Source: Muribaculaceae bacterium
GTDB lineage: Bacteria > Bacteroidota > Bacteroidia > Bacteroidales > Muribaculaceae
NCBI GenBank assembly: GCA_022509105.1
Contig: JAFLTV010000002.1
Span: forward strand, 1 to 64,000
DNA: 64,000 nucleotides
Direction of reading: 5' to 3'
The notes below the pieces were generated by a model that had not been told where the DNA came from, made no database searches, and saw nothing but the letters and a program-made list of their open reading frames with translations. Position numbers and translations under genes: made by a program. Shown piece after piece: positions 43,570 through 52,458 of the stretch. Every line of letters begins with the position of its first letter. Positions within the stretch are counted from its first letter, which is position 1.

Positions 43570-43600
43570 CTTGTCGAGGGGTGACCCTCGGCAAGGAACC
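43570..43600 (+). terminator. Hairpin after pilin-like paralog 3
   Basis: TCCTTG-T-CGAGGG pairs with CCCTCG-G-CAAGGA around a GTGA loop, 13 pairs including one G-T. It is the third strong hairpin to follow a paralog of this family. There is no long T tract. Confidence 0.65.
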
Positions 43601-43691
43601 AATATCCGGATTTCCGACAATTTCTTTATGTGAGATCCTTATAGATCAATTCTTAAAGACCAATTCTTCTAAGTATTAAACTTTCTTTAAT

Positions 43692-43725
43692 TTTGTTGGT
43701 CTAATCCATAAAATTATTATCTTTG
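43692..43725 (+). promoter_or_regulatory. Promoter of the Gly/Trp-rich protein and OmpP1 genes
   Basis: TTTG (43692-43695) and TATCTTTG (43718-43725) are separated by 22 nt, slightly wider than ideal. The leader is about 45 nt. Confidence 0.6.
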
Positions 43726-43777
43726 TGAATTAAAGATAATCCTATCCATTTTTTATAACAAGCAAAAAAGAAGAATT

Positions 43778-45103
43778 ATGGGACGCATGAAGAATTACAT
43801 CGCATTAATCGCTTTATTTGCCTGTGCCGGTAGTGCAGTCGCTCAAGACTATTTCGATGATATCTATTATAATCCGAAGAAAGATAAATCCAAAACAACT
43901 GTAGCAACCCAACGCACAGAAGTGATTAAACAAAAGGAGGAACCTCAATCATATTATATCTCCAATATGGCTGATATGGATGTGGATGAATACAACCGCC
44001 GTGGACAAACATATTATGTTTCCGATATTGACACTATCGGAAGCTATGTTGAAAACGGTGAGGATTTTATCTATACCCAACAGATCCAGAAGTTTTATAA
44101 TCCCACGATAGTTGTAGACAATGCCAACATCCTTAATGATGTCTTGGCTAACGGCTATGGCAATGTTGAGATAGTCATAAATGATGCAGGTTTGCCTGTG
44201 TTCACTCCTTGGTATGGCTATAGCTGGGCCTACTCGCCGGTGTGGAATCCCTGGAGCTGGGGAGTCAGCATCGGACCCTGGGGCTGGAGCGTAGGCTACA
44301 ATCCCTGGTATTCCTATAATTGGGGCTGGAACTGGGGTTGGAACTGGGGCTGGGGTCCTGCATGGGGACCCGGATGGGGAGGTCCCGGTTGGGGACCAGG
44401 TTGGGGACCGGGATGGAACAGACCGCATCTGGGTCCGGGTCCGGGACCGTCACTTGCATGGCGTCCCTTCGGCAACAGAGCAGTTGGCCCACGTCCGGGA
44501 TGGGGCGGAAATACAATGCCCGGCAGAAATCCTTCACAGGCCCACGTGCCGGGAGTTGGTTCAAGAAATCCGGGTGGAAATGTCAGACCGGCACAACCGA
44601 ATAATCCTAATCCGGGCGTAAGACCGGGAGAAGTTGGCAACAACCGTCCGACAATAGCCGGCAATAACCGTCCGGGAGCCGGTAATATAAGAGGTACCAA
44701 GCCGGGAGCGGGAATCAGCTCTACTCCTTCGGGAATGGGTGTGGTAAACAATAACGGCAGATGGCAATATAATACCACCCAGACTACAGGCCATCGTCAG
44801 CAGGGCACAGGCGCTGTTGGCACAACCAACAGGCAACCGAATTCCGGAGTTGGAAGCGGCACGACAGTCAACAACCGTCAGCCTTCGCCAACAGTGCGTC
44901 CCAATAACACCACGACAAACAAGTCGAAAACCACAACAACCAATACCGGAAGAACGAATATGGGAACATCCCGCACTCCTGCTAATCGTAGCACAGGTGT
45001 GAGCAGAGGCACAAGCTCCGGCAACCGCTCAGTAGGTGGAGGAGGCCGTTCAGTCGGTGGCGGCGGACGCTCCGGCGGTGGCGGTGGTGGACGTCATAGA
45101 TAA
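43778..45103 (+). CDS. Secreted Gly/Trp/Asn-rich low-complexity protein
   Basis: A 441-residue protein with a signal peptide (cleavage near AVAQ, residue 23; Met4 at 43787 is a possible start). Residues about 30-145 are ordinary and acidic. About 148-215 is extremely rich in Gly, Trp and Pro (repeats of WGWNWG and GPGWG). The rest is Gly/Asn/Arg/Pro-rich and ends in GGGGGGRHR. Similar Bacteroidales proteins have been labelled vitellogenin II-like, without functional basis. It is followed after 25 nt by the OmpP1 gene, suggesting an envelope role. Confidence 0.8.
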   Translation: MGRMKNYIALIALFACAGSAVAQDYFDDIYYNPKKDKSKTTVATQRTEVIKQKEEPQSYYISNMADMDVDEYNRRGQTYYVSDIDTIGSYVENGEDFIYTQQIQKFYNPTIVVDNANILNDVLANGYGNVEIVINDAGLPVFTPWYGYSWAYSPVWNPWSWGVSIGPWGWSVGYNPWYSYNWGWNWGWNWGWGPAWGPGWGGPGWGPGWGPGWNRPHLGPGPGPSLAWRPFGNRAVGPRPGWGGNTMPGRNPSQAHVPGVGSRNPGGNVRPAQPNNPNPGVRPGEVGNNRPTIAGNNRPGAGNIRGTKPGAGISSTPSGMGVVNNNGRWQYNTTQTTGHRQQGTGAVGTTNRQPNSGVGSGTTVNNRQPSPTVRPNNTTTNKSKTTTTNTGRTNMGTSRTPANRSTGVSRGTSSGNRSVGGGGRSVGGGGRSGGGGGGRHR

Positions 45104-45128
45104 TAAAAGTCTATAATAACATCAGGCA

Positions 45129-46856
45129 ATGAAGAAATCAATCATAACAATATCATTGGGCCTTATGACCGGAGGAGCCGCCTTCGGTCAAAGTGCCATA
45201 ACCGCCTATGATCTGGCACAACCCGACATGAAGGGAACAGCCAGATTTATGGGTATGGCAGGAGCTTTCGGTGCTCTCGGCGGAGATTTGTCTACATTAT
45301 CTCAAAATCCTGCCGGTATCGGAGTCTATAGAAGCAGTGACATCGGTTTCACTTTAGACCTCGACATGCAAAGGGCCACCTCTCATAACGATGGAAAACA
45401 AGACGGAATGGATCAGACCAAATTCCTTCTCAACAACATCGGAACTGTTCTGACATTGAGATTGAACAATGACATCTGTCCTAATTTAAACTTTGGATTC
45501 ACCTACAATAAAGGTGCTTCATTCAACCGTGTTTATGGGGGCGATATCCGCACTTTGCAGAATTCTATGAGTAATTATATCGCCGGAGTGGCCAATGATC
45601 CCGACGGAAGCGGAATCCCTCTTTCGGAGAGTGAAGTGGCTTCTACAGATAAATATAATCCTTACAATCCGGCATACGGCGAATATGCTCCGCCATGGAT
45701 CACAATCTTGGGTTATGACTCATATCTTATCACCCCTCAGGCTTTGCCCGACGGATCAACGGAATGGAAAGGGTTATGGTCTAACAACTCCATGACAGGA
45801 CAAAACACTAACGGCTCAGGACTCTTCGCCATAAACGAAAAGGGAGGAATCAACGAGTTTAATATCGCCATAGGAGGCAACATCAACAATGTGCTCTATT
45901 GGGGTATGAACTTCGATATTATCAATATGAATTATTCCTTGAATGCTTATTGGGGAGAGAATCTCACCAATGCATACGTGCCTGATGCAAACAATCAGCT
46001 GACTCCGATGAATGCCAATTGGGGGCTCACAAACCTTTACAGCGCTTCAGGCACAGGGTTCAACTATCAGCTTGGATTTATCCTGAAACCGGTGCAGGAA
46101 CTGAGACTCGGTTTTGCTTTCCATACCCCGACATGGTATAATATAAATGAAAACTTCTCGGGAACCGTGAATTATAAATACAATAACACCGAGACAGGCT
46201 TTGCAACCACCAATGACGGATATGCCGGCTATAACAGCTACGGCTTCCGTACACCCTGGAAAATTATAGCCAGCGCAGCAGGAGTTTTGAGTCAGAATCT
46301 TATTGTGTCGTTTGATTACGAATGGGCAAACTACGGGAGCATGAAATTCTCCGAACCTACTTATTACGGTGGTTATTATGATGACTATGATCCGTGGTGG
46401 CCTTATTCTGAATATTCGGCTTCCACTTACAGCAGTTTCATTGATCCGAATGATCCATACGCTTATGAGAATATGGATATTTCAAATTATTATAAAAGCA
46501 CCAATACTTTCCGGGTGGGAGTAGAATTTAAACCCTCAAATCCCATAAGTCTTAGAGCGGGATACAGCTATGTCTCATCTCCTGTGAAGGCTTCGGCAAA
46601 GAATAACGACCAGATTATATACACAGCCGGCACAAACCCGAGCTATAGGTTTGATAACGCAACAAACTATATAACAGCAGGCATAGGTTACAGATATCAA
46701 AGATTTTACGTGGATCTGGCTTACGTTTATAAACACATGAGCTCTACATACCATGCCTATACACCTGACCCGGCCAACCCGAGAATCTCATCGCCTCAGT
46801 CAAAGCTTGACTTTTCCAACAACCAGGTGGTGCTTTCTGCAGGCTTCAGATTCTAA
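45129..46856 (+). CDS. OmpP1/FadL-type outer-membrane transporter
   Basis: A 575-residue outer-membrane beta-barrel with a signal peptide (cleavage near AFGQ). The N-terminal block GTARFMGMAGAFGALGGD, then SQNPAGIGVYR, is the mark of the Bacteroidetes OmpP1/FadL-like family, proposed to move hydrophobic compounds. The protein ends in Phe (SAGFRF), as expected for Bam-inserted barrels. Many Tyr-rich strands fill the centre. It follows the Gly/Trp-rich gene in one operon. The substrate is unknown. Confidence 0.88.
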   Translation: MKKSIITISLGLMTGGAAFGQSAITAYDLAQPDMKGTARFMGMAGAFGALGGDLSTLSQNPAGIGVYRSSDIGFTLDLDMQRATSHNDGKQDGMDQTKFLLNNIGTVLTLRLNNDICPNLNFGFTYNKGASFNRVYGGDIRTLQNSMSNYIAGVANDPDGSGIPLSESEVASTDKYNPYNPAYGEYAPPWITILGYDSYLITPQALPDGSTEWKGLWSNNSMTGQNTNGSGLFAINEKGGINEFNIAIGGNINNVLYWGMNFDIINMNYSLNAYWGENLTNAYVPDANNQLTPMNANWGLTNLYSASGTGFNYQLGFILKPVQELRLGFAFHTPTWYNINENFSGTVNYKYNNTETGFATTNDGYAGYNSYGFRTPWKIIASAAGVLSQNLIVSFDYEWANYGSMKFSEPTYYGGYYDDYDPWWPYSEYSASTYSSFIDPNDPYAYENMDISNYYKSTNTFRVGVEFKPSNPISLRAGYSYVSSPVKASAKNNDQIIYTAGTNPSYRFDNATNYITAGIGYRYQRFYVDLAYVYKHMSSTYHAYTPDPANPRISSPQSKLDFSNNQVVLSAGFRF

Positions 46857-46884
46857 ATGCCTTAGAATTATATAGTGGCAGGCG

Positions 46885-48144
46885 TTATGCTTTGAGAGAT
46901 TTGGTTAGTATCAAAACCGGTTTTTGACCTGTTTTTGTAGCATAAATAAAGTTTTTATCGCCCTCTTTTATTTGCAAGGATTTTCTTAATTCTGCTGATG
47001 AAAGAGGGTGGTTTTTTGTTACCACCGTAGCCTCCATTCCTTTAAGGTTCCGACGGTCTGCCTTCTTTATTATTCCGACTATCTCTGTGACACGGCCGGG
47101 AAAGTCTTCCGGCAATTTCTCTGAAATGAAGAGATGGGAGGAAGGTCCGAATTTTGTGGCTTCATATTTCTCCATGATTTCCTTCCAGGGGGAGATTTTC
47201 ATAATCATGGCCGAAGGTTCCAAGAGAAATTTTCCGAGAATGATATCTTTTTCAGTCAAAAAAGATGATTTAGATGATTCTTTCTGAAAATCTGAAGAGA
47301 CTTTATTTAGATTGGTTGTGAATGAATTAATGATATTGCCCTCATTATCCAGATCCAAGGCTTCAATGTTTATTTCCTGTTGACCGTTATTTGAATTATG
47401 ATTATCGGCATTGCTGTCTGTTATGATTAAAACTTCCTTACATTCCCCTTTCACACCAACCACCTTAATTGCGGAAATATTGGAAAAATCCTTAACGGTT
47501 TGAGAAATATCAAGCATAGGGGAAGCTTTTATCAGGATATGCTTCGCTTTTTCTGAAAGGATAGGCATCATATCAAGAACATCGGGAGAACAATCACGGA
47601 GATTATAAACCCTTTTGTTGGCCGAATCGCGACGGGCAGGATCAATAAAGATGAAATCAAACTTTTGTTCTGAATTCTTTATGAACTCACAAGAATCGCA
47701 ATTTAAGACTTTAAAATCATGTAGATCTAAGAGGCTTGCATTATGAATCAACGCTTTTGCTTTTTCAGAGTCTTTTTCAACGGCCAAGACTTTATTATCG
47801 TCAAGGGCCATAGACAAGGCATCTATTCCAAGCCCTGCCGTCATATCAATAATAGATTTCTCGGTTCCTGTCAGACCGGCGTGAAAACGGCCCACAGCCT
47901 GATGTGAAGCCTGCTCGGAACTGATTTTATCCGGGAAAAGAAAATTAGGATTGCTGATAAAATTTTTGAGTTTGTCTTTGCATTTCTTTCTACATTCAAT
48001 CTGAGTCAACGCTAAGTCGAAATCGAAATCATCGGGAAATGATTTTTCGTTGAGTTTCAGTTTAAGGATATCCTTGTCTCTGTTCTCTTCGATGAAACGA
48101 AAAAATGCCTTCCAATTATGCTGATTGTCGATGTTTCTTGTCAT
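46885..48144 (-). CDS. Class I methyltransferase with THUMP-like domain
   Basis: A 419-residue protein. The SAM-binding core lies near residues 95-240, with motif I IDMTAGLGIDALSMA, then FIFIDPARRD. The C-terminal part resembles the THUMP-like domain annotated in Bacteroidetes members. It probably modifies RNA, but the target is not known. The N-terminal 80 residues are helical and charged. It converges with the OmpP1 gene 28 nt away and diverges from the amidase gene. Confidence 0.85.
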   Translation of the reverse strand: MTRNIDNQHNWKAFFRFIEENRDKDILKLKLNEKSFPDDFDFDLALTQIECRKKCKDKLKNFISNPNFLFPDKISSEQASHQAVGRFHAGLTGTEKSIIDMTAGLGIDALSMALDDNKVLAVEKDSEKAKALIHNASLLDLHDFKVLNCDSCEFIKNSEQKFDFIFIDPARRDSANKRVYNLRDCSPDVLDMMPILSEKAKHILIKASPMLDISQTVKDFSNISAIKVVGVKGECKEVLIITDSNADNHNSNNGQQEINIEALDLDNEGNIINSFTTNLNKVSSDFQKESSKSSFLTEKDIILGKFLLEPSAMIMKISPWKEIMEKYEATKFGPSSHLFISEKLPEDFPGRVTEIVGIIKKADRRNLKGMEATVVTKNHPLSSAELRKSLQIKEGDKNFIYATKTGQKPVLILTKSLKA

Positions 48145-48238
48145 TTTTCTTAATTGAAGGGAGAAGAAATTAATAATAAAGAATCTTAAACAAAACTAAT
48201 AAATTTTAGCAATATATGACAGAAAGGGCAAAATTTTG

Positions 48239-48258
48239 TAAATTTGTCGCTAAATTTG
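48239..48258 (+). promoter_or_regulatory. Double -7 element before the amidase gene
   Basis: TAAATTTG occurs twice, at 48239-48246 and 48251-48258. The start codon at 48268 gives leaders of about 16 nt or close to zero. TATG lies at the -33 distance of the first copy. Confidence 0.5.
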
Positions 48259-48267
48259 GAACCAGTA

Positions 48268-49890
48268 ATGCTACGTTATATATATTATCTATCAATATTA
48301 TTAGTGTCTCTTTTGGGATTTTCCATGGAAACCATGGCGAAAAACCAATCAGGGAAAAACTTCACGGTGGTGATAGATGCCGGCCATGGCGGACATGACA
48401 CAGGGGCAGTCGGCAACGGAGAATTGGAAAAAAATATAAACCTGAAGGTGGCTAAGCAACTGGAATCCCTCATAAAGAAAAAGATGAAGGATACCAAAGT
48501 CGTGATGACCCGTGACGACGACACATTTCTGACATTGCAACAAAGAGCCGACAAAGCCAATAAGGCCAAAGGTGACCTCTTTATATCTATCCACACAAAC
48601 TCTGTTGATGCCAGCAACAAAAACCGTAAATCGATTGCGGGTAGCTCGGTCTATACATTGGGTCTTCATAAGGATGAAAACAATCTGCAGGTGGCCATGA
48701 GAGAAAACTCCGTTATAGAGTTTGAGAACAACTACGAACAGAAATACAGCGGTTTTGATCCTCAGAAGGATGAATCTTATATCATCTTCGAAATGGCCCA
48801 GAAGAAGAATCTGAGTCAGAGCATAAAATTAGCTGAAAACATCCAGAAAGAGCTTGTGGGCATCGGCCGCCAGGACAGGGGAGTGCATCAGGCCGGTTTC
48901 TGGGTTCTTTGGGCCACTTCGATGCCGGCAGTGCTGGTGGAATTAGACTTTATCTGTAATCCTGAATCCGCGAAATATATAGCCTCCGATAAAGGATCAA
49001 AAGAGATGGCCGAAGCCATTTTCAATGCAGTGGAAAGATATGAGGCTTACCTGAACGGAGCAATGCAGGCAAATGTAGCGACTGAAAAGGAGGTAGAAAT
49101 GGCTGCCGAAGAACTTACGGTAAAGGAAGAGGTGGCAGTGTCTACAATCAGAACAGGCAAGTCAACTCAGGCTAACAGAAAGAAAAACAAGGAAGAGAAA
49201 AAAGAAAAAGAAAATAAGAAAGAAAACAAGAAACAGATTCAAAGTCAGCCGGAACCGGAAATCCTGATAGCAGAGGAGGTGATAGTACCTGAGGAAGTGG
49301 CTGTGGCCTCAACAAGGCGCCAGGAAAGACAACATGTTTCGAATAATCAGCCTACGGCTTCTGTTCAAAAAAAGACTAACTCCTCACGAAGGAAAAGAAG
49401 ATCGAACGAATCGAAGCAAATTTCACTTAACACTGACTATGAGACAGATTTCATAGCAGTGGGCAGCGGACGCAAAAGCTCCACAATAGGACAAAGTTCT
49501 AAAGAGGATACAGAGCTCTTGGCTTCAAACTCAAAGAAAGAAAACAATAAGAAAGAGAAAAAGAAATCTACTAAGGAGAAGCCTAAAAAAGAGAAAAAAG
49601 AAAAGAAGACTGTTAAAAGAGAAAGAGTTTCCACGCATAATGCAAAGGTTAATAAGATCGTGACAGTTTACAAGATACAGGTTCTTGCCTCTGAAGATCT
49701 CCTAAACTCAAATAATTCTCGTTTTTGCGGACTGACCCCTATCTCTACATATAAGGAAGACAACAAATATAAATATTATTACGGTGAGAGCACTGATCTG
49801 GGAGAAATAGAAGTGATGCTCGCAGATGTGAAACAAAAAATTCCTGATGCCTTCATCGTAGCAAGCAAGAAAAGCATTCAGACAAATTAA
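48268..49890 (+). CDS. N-acetylmuramoyl-L-alanine amidase with SPOR-like C-terminus
   Basis: A 540-residue periplasmic amidase from the Met at 48268, which gives a signal peptide (MLRYIYYLSILLVSLLGFS); the TTG start at 48244 overlaps the promoter. The Amidase_3 domain (about 30-265) shows the zinc-site blocks VIDAGHGGHD and ISIHTNS, plus the catalytic Glu in VLVELDF. A long Lys/Glu-rich linker (about 290-465) follows. The last 75 residues (VYKIQVLAS onward) look like a SPOR domain that binds denuded glycan at the septum. It splits daughter-cell peptidoglycan. The MlaD-type gene follows after 5 nt. Confidence 0.93.
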   Translation: MLRYIYYLSILLVSLLGFSMETMAKNQSGKNFTVVIDAGHGGHDTGAVGNGELEKNINLKVAKQLESLIKKKMKDTKVVMTRDDDTFLTLQQRADKANKAKGDLFISIHTNSVDASNKNRKSIAGSSVYTLGLHKDENNLQVAMRENSVIEFENNYEQKYSGFDPQKDESYIIFEMAQKKNLSQSIKLAENIQKELVGIGRQDRGVHQAGFWVLWATSMPAVLVELDFICNPESAKYIASDKGSKEMAEAIFNAVERYEAYLNGAMQANVATEKEVEMAAEELTVKEEVAVSTIRTGKSTQANRKKNKEEKKEKENKKENKKQIQSQPEPEILIAEEVIVPEEVAVASTRRQERQHVSNNQPTASVQKKTNSSRRKRRSNESKQISLNTDYETDFIAVGSGRKSSTIGQSSKEDTELLASNSKKENNKKEKKKSTKEKPKKEKKEKKTVKRERVSTHNAKVNKIVTVYKIQVLASEDLLNSNNSRFCGLTPISTYKEDNKYKYYYGESTDLGEIEVMLADVKQKIPDAFIVASKKSIQTN

Positions 49891-49895
49891 GAGCC

Positions 49896-50798
49896 ATGAA
49901 GAGGATATTTACAAAGGAAGTCATAATAGGACTATGTGTATTGTGTGCCATAGTTATATTGATTGTTGGAATCGAGTTCCTGAAAGGAGTAAACGTTTTC
50001 AAACCGGCCAATTTCTATATAGCGGAATATGAGAATGTCTCCGGTCTTGAAACTGCTGCTCCGGTTTTGATAGACGGCTATAAGGTCGGGCAGGTTAGAG
50101 AAATAAATTTCAACTATGAGAATCCGGGTAAAGTGGAGGTGCTTCTTGCTCTGAATAAAAACCTACATCTCCCGGTAGACTCCAAGGCAGTGATTGGTAG
50201 CACCCTTTTAAGCGGAAGCTATATAGAGATTAAATTAGGGAAAAGCAAGGATATGATTCCATTGGGAGGAAATGTTGAGACAGCGATGACACCCGACCTG
50301 ATGTCGAATATCTCAGACAATCTTTTGCCTTCAGTTTATTCCATAATGCCGAAGATCGACACTCTGCTATATTCTATCAATATGTTGGTGTCAGACCCGG
50401 CTATTACAGCTTCATTGCAAAATATGGAGGTTATAACAAGAAACGTGACCTATGCTTCAGATAATCTTAACAAGATAATGGGACGAGAAGTTCCCTCAAT
50501 TCTTGGCAGCGCGAATTCGGCGGCAGTGAATCTTGACAGCCTTACTTACAATCTGAATCTCCTCTCGAGAGAGTTAAAACAATTGCCGCTTTCCACCACC
50601 ATGGATAATGTGAACGAGGTTACTGCAAATCTTGTGAAATTTTCAGATCAGCTTAACAATAAAAATTCCACTTTGGGCCAGCTGACAACTGATTCGGAAC
50701 TCTACAACAGGATAAATAATCTCACCAACGATATAGACTCCCTTATTCTGGATATTAAAGAAAATCCAAAGAGATATATCAGCATAAAATTGTTCTAA
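49896..50798 (+). CDS. MlaD/MCE-family lipid transport protein
   Basis: A 300-residue protein with one N-terminal membrane helix (about residues 9-30). An MCE domain follows (about 38-115; ENVSGLETAAPVLIDGYKVG), and then a helical C-terminal region. MCE proteins form hexameric rings that shuttle phospholipids between the two membranes. The permease and ATPase partners are not adjacent, which is usual for this amidase-MCE pair in Bacteroidetes. A terminator follows. Confidence 0.9.
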   Translation: MKRIFTKEVIIGLCVLCAIVILIVGIEFLKGVNVFKPANFYIAEYENVSGLETAAPVLIDGYKVGQVREINFNYENPGKVEVLLALNKNLHLPVDSKAVIGSTLLSGSYIEIKLGKSKDMIPLGGNVETAMTPDLMSNISDNLLPSVYSIMPKIDTLLYSINMLVSDPAITASLQNMEVITRNVTYASDNLNKIMGREVPSILGSANSAAVNLDSLTYNLNLLSRELKQLPLSTTMDNVNEVTANLVKFSDQLNNKNSTLGQLTTDSELYNRINNLTNDIDSLILDIKENPKRYISIKLF

Positions 50799-50828
50799 AA
50801 AGAGAGAAAAACAGAAGAAAAAACAGGC

Positions 50829-50858
50829 AAAAGCGTGTGGAAAGCACGCTTTTTCTTG
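50829..50858 (+). terminator. Rho-independent terminator after the MCE gene
   Basis: AAAAGCGTG (50829-50837) pairs with CACGCTTTT (50845-50853) across 7 nt, followed by TTCTTGTT. It separates the amidase-MCE operon from dnaA. Confidence 0.85.
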
Positions 50859-51006
50859 TTGGGGCTCTTGAGATTTTAATACTCAAAATGAGCGAATTTA
50901 AGAAATTGATTTACAAAACATTATAAAAAAACGACATTTGCAATAGCAAAAAGATTTTTTTTTAAAATATTTTTATCGTTACTTTGTAATCCGTTTCGTA
51001 AAGACC

Positions 51007-52410
51007 ATGGAGAAGGATTTCAAAAAAATGTGGGAAGAATGTGTCGGAATCATATCCGACAACATAGGAGAGCAACGCACCAAGACTTGGTTTGGCGTTG
51101 CCCGACCTGTCAGTTATGACAACAATGTTCTCACCTTGAATATTCCTTCCAAATTCTGGTATGAGAAATATGAAGAGGAATTTTACGGCATCCTTTCCTC
51201 TTCAATAAGGAAAGTTTTCGGCAACGATATCAGGCTTGATTATGAAATCCAGCTCATAGAAAATGACGCTGATTCGAAAGTAAAGATATCCGGAACAAAG
51301 CAAAGCTCGGCCATCAAGAATCGTTTCCTGCAGTCGATGCAGTCATCCTCGCCGATGGGCGGAGGCAACGAAAAGACTCCGGATTTTGATCCCCAGTTGA
51401 ACGAGGCTTTGACGTTTGAGAATTATTGTGTGGGAGAAAGCAACAAGCTCCCTTATACAATTGCAGAATATATTGCCAACAATCCGGCAAAGAATGACTT
51501 TAATCCCTTCTTCCTTTATGGAGATGTGGGTGTGGGGAAAACCCATCTCGTCCAGGCCATAGGAATCAGGGTAAAAGAGAGCCGCCCGAGGGCTAAGGTG
51601 AGCTTTGTGACCTTAAGACAGTTCCAGCAGCTATATCAGAATGCAGTTATAAATAAGACTGTGCCATATTTTATAAGCTGGTTCCAGCAAATGGATGTGC
51701 TCCTTATAGATGATTTGCAAGAGTTAAGCCATAAGGGAGGCACCACAGATGCTTTGTTTGCCATATTCAATCATCTGCATCAGAATGGCAAGGCGTTGAT
51801 TTTCACATGTGATCGTCCGCCAATGGAACTCGACGGCATAGCCGACCGTCTTATCGACAGATTTAAATGGGGCATTACCGAAAGATTGAATCAGCCGGAT
51901 GTAGAGCTTAAAAAGAAAATCCTGGAATTCAAAGCTTCAAAAAACGGGCTCGAATTGAGCAAGCCGGTGATTGATCTGATAGCGGAAAGCAGCACAGGCT
52001 CCGTGAGAGAGCTGGAGGGAATCGTGATGGGCATTCTGACGAGATCCATCGCCTTGAACAGGCCAATCACCCTTGAACTTGCAAAAGAGGTTATGGCCCA
52101 CACTGTGAGACCTAAAGCACAGAAAGTAATCAATTTTGACATGATTGTCGAAGCCACGGCTGAATTCTATAACCTTAATCCTGACGTTATCTTTTCAAAG
52201 AGCAGAGTGAGAGATGTGGCGGATGCCAGACATGTCATAATGTATCTCAGCCATAAACTGACCCAGCTGTCATCAAGTTCCATAGGGCAGAAACTCAACC
52301 GAAGCCACACGACAGTGCTCCACGGAATCAATGCTGTTGAAGACAGACTGCCGATTCTGAAAGAATTGCAAGAGGCCGTCTCCTCAATCGAAGCCGACCT
52401 CAAAAGCTAA
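51007..52410 (+). CDS. dnaA: Chromosomal replication initiator DnaA
   Basis: A 467-residue DnaA. Domain I (about 1-80) is the helicase-loading domain and a variable linker follows to about 130. The AAA+ domain has Walker A GDVGVGKTH near 172-180 and Walker B LLIDDLQ. Domain IV, with the DnaA signature SSSSIGQKLNRSHTTVLHG, binds the origin. Length is normal. Upstream 200 nt are very AT-rich with a near-consensus -7 element (TTACTTTG near 50979-50986), but no cluster of DnaA boxes was noticed there, so the origin need not be here. Confidence 0.97.
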   Translation: MEKDFKKMWEECVGIISDNIGEQRTKTWFGVARPVSYDNNVLTLNIPSKFWYEKYEEEFYGILSSSIRKVFGNDIRLDYEIQLIENDADSKVKISGTKQSSAIKNRFLQSMQSSSPMGGGNEKTPDFDPQLNEALTFENYCVGESNKLPYTIAEYIANNPAKNDFNPFFLYGDVGVGKTHLVQAIGIRVKESRPRAKVSFVTLRQFQQLYQNAVINKTVPYFISWFQQMDVLLIDDLQELSHKGGTTDALFAIFNHLHQNGKALIFTCDRPPMELDGIADRLIDRFKWGITERLNQPDVELKKKILEFKASKNGLELSKPVIDLIAESSTGSVRELEGIVMGILTRSIALNRPITLELAKEVMAHTVRPKAQKVINFDMIVEATAEFYNLNPDVIFSKSRVRDVADARHVIMYLSHKLTQLSSSSIGQKLNRSHTTVLHGINAVEDRLPILKELQEAVSSIEADLKS

Positions 52411-52433
52411 ATCCTCATAAGATTTGGGAGATT

Positions 52434-52458
52434 GCCGAAAGGAAAGTTAGCTTTCGGC
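52434..52458. terminator. Hairpin between convergent dnaA and TPR genes
   Basis: GCCGAAAG (52434-52441) pairs with CTTTCGGC (52451-52458) across 9 nt. The TPR stop codon lies in the loop. No T tract follows, so efficiency is uncertain. Confidence 0.5.

Noticed and set aside
43949..44836. Several Pro/Gly-rich frames overlapping the Gly/Trp-rich gene
   Set aside because: They are by-products of its low-complexity, GC-rich codons in other frames.
50859..51006. Replication origin next to dnaA
   Set aside because: The region is AT-rich, but no cluster of DnaA-box-like 9-mers was noticed on either strand.
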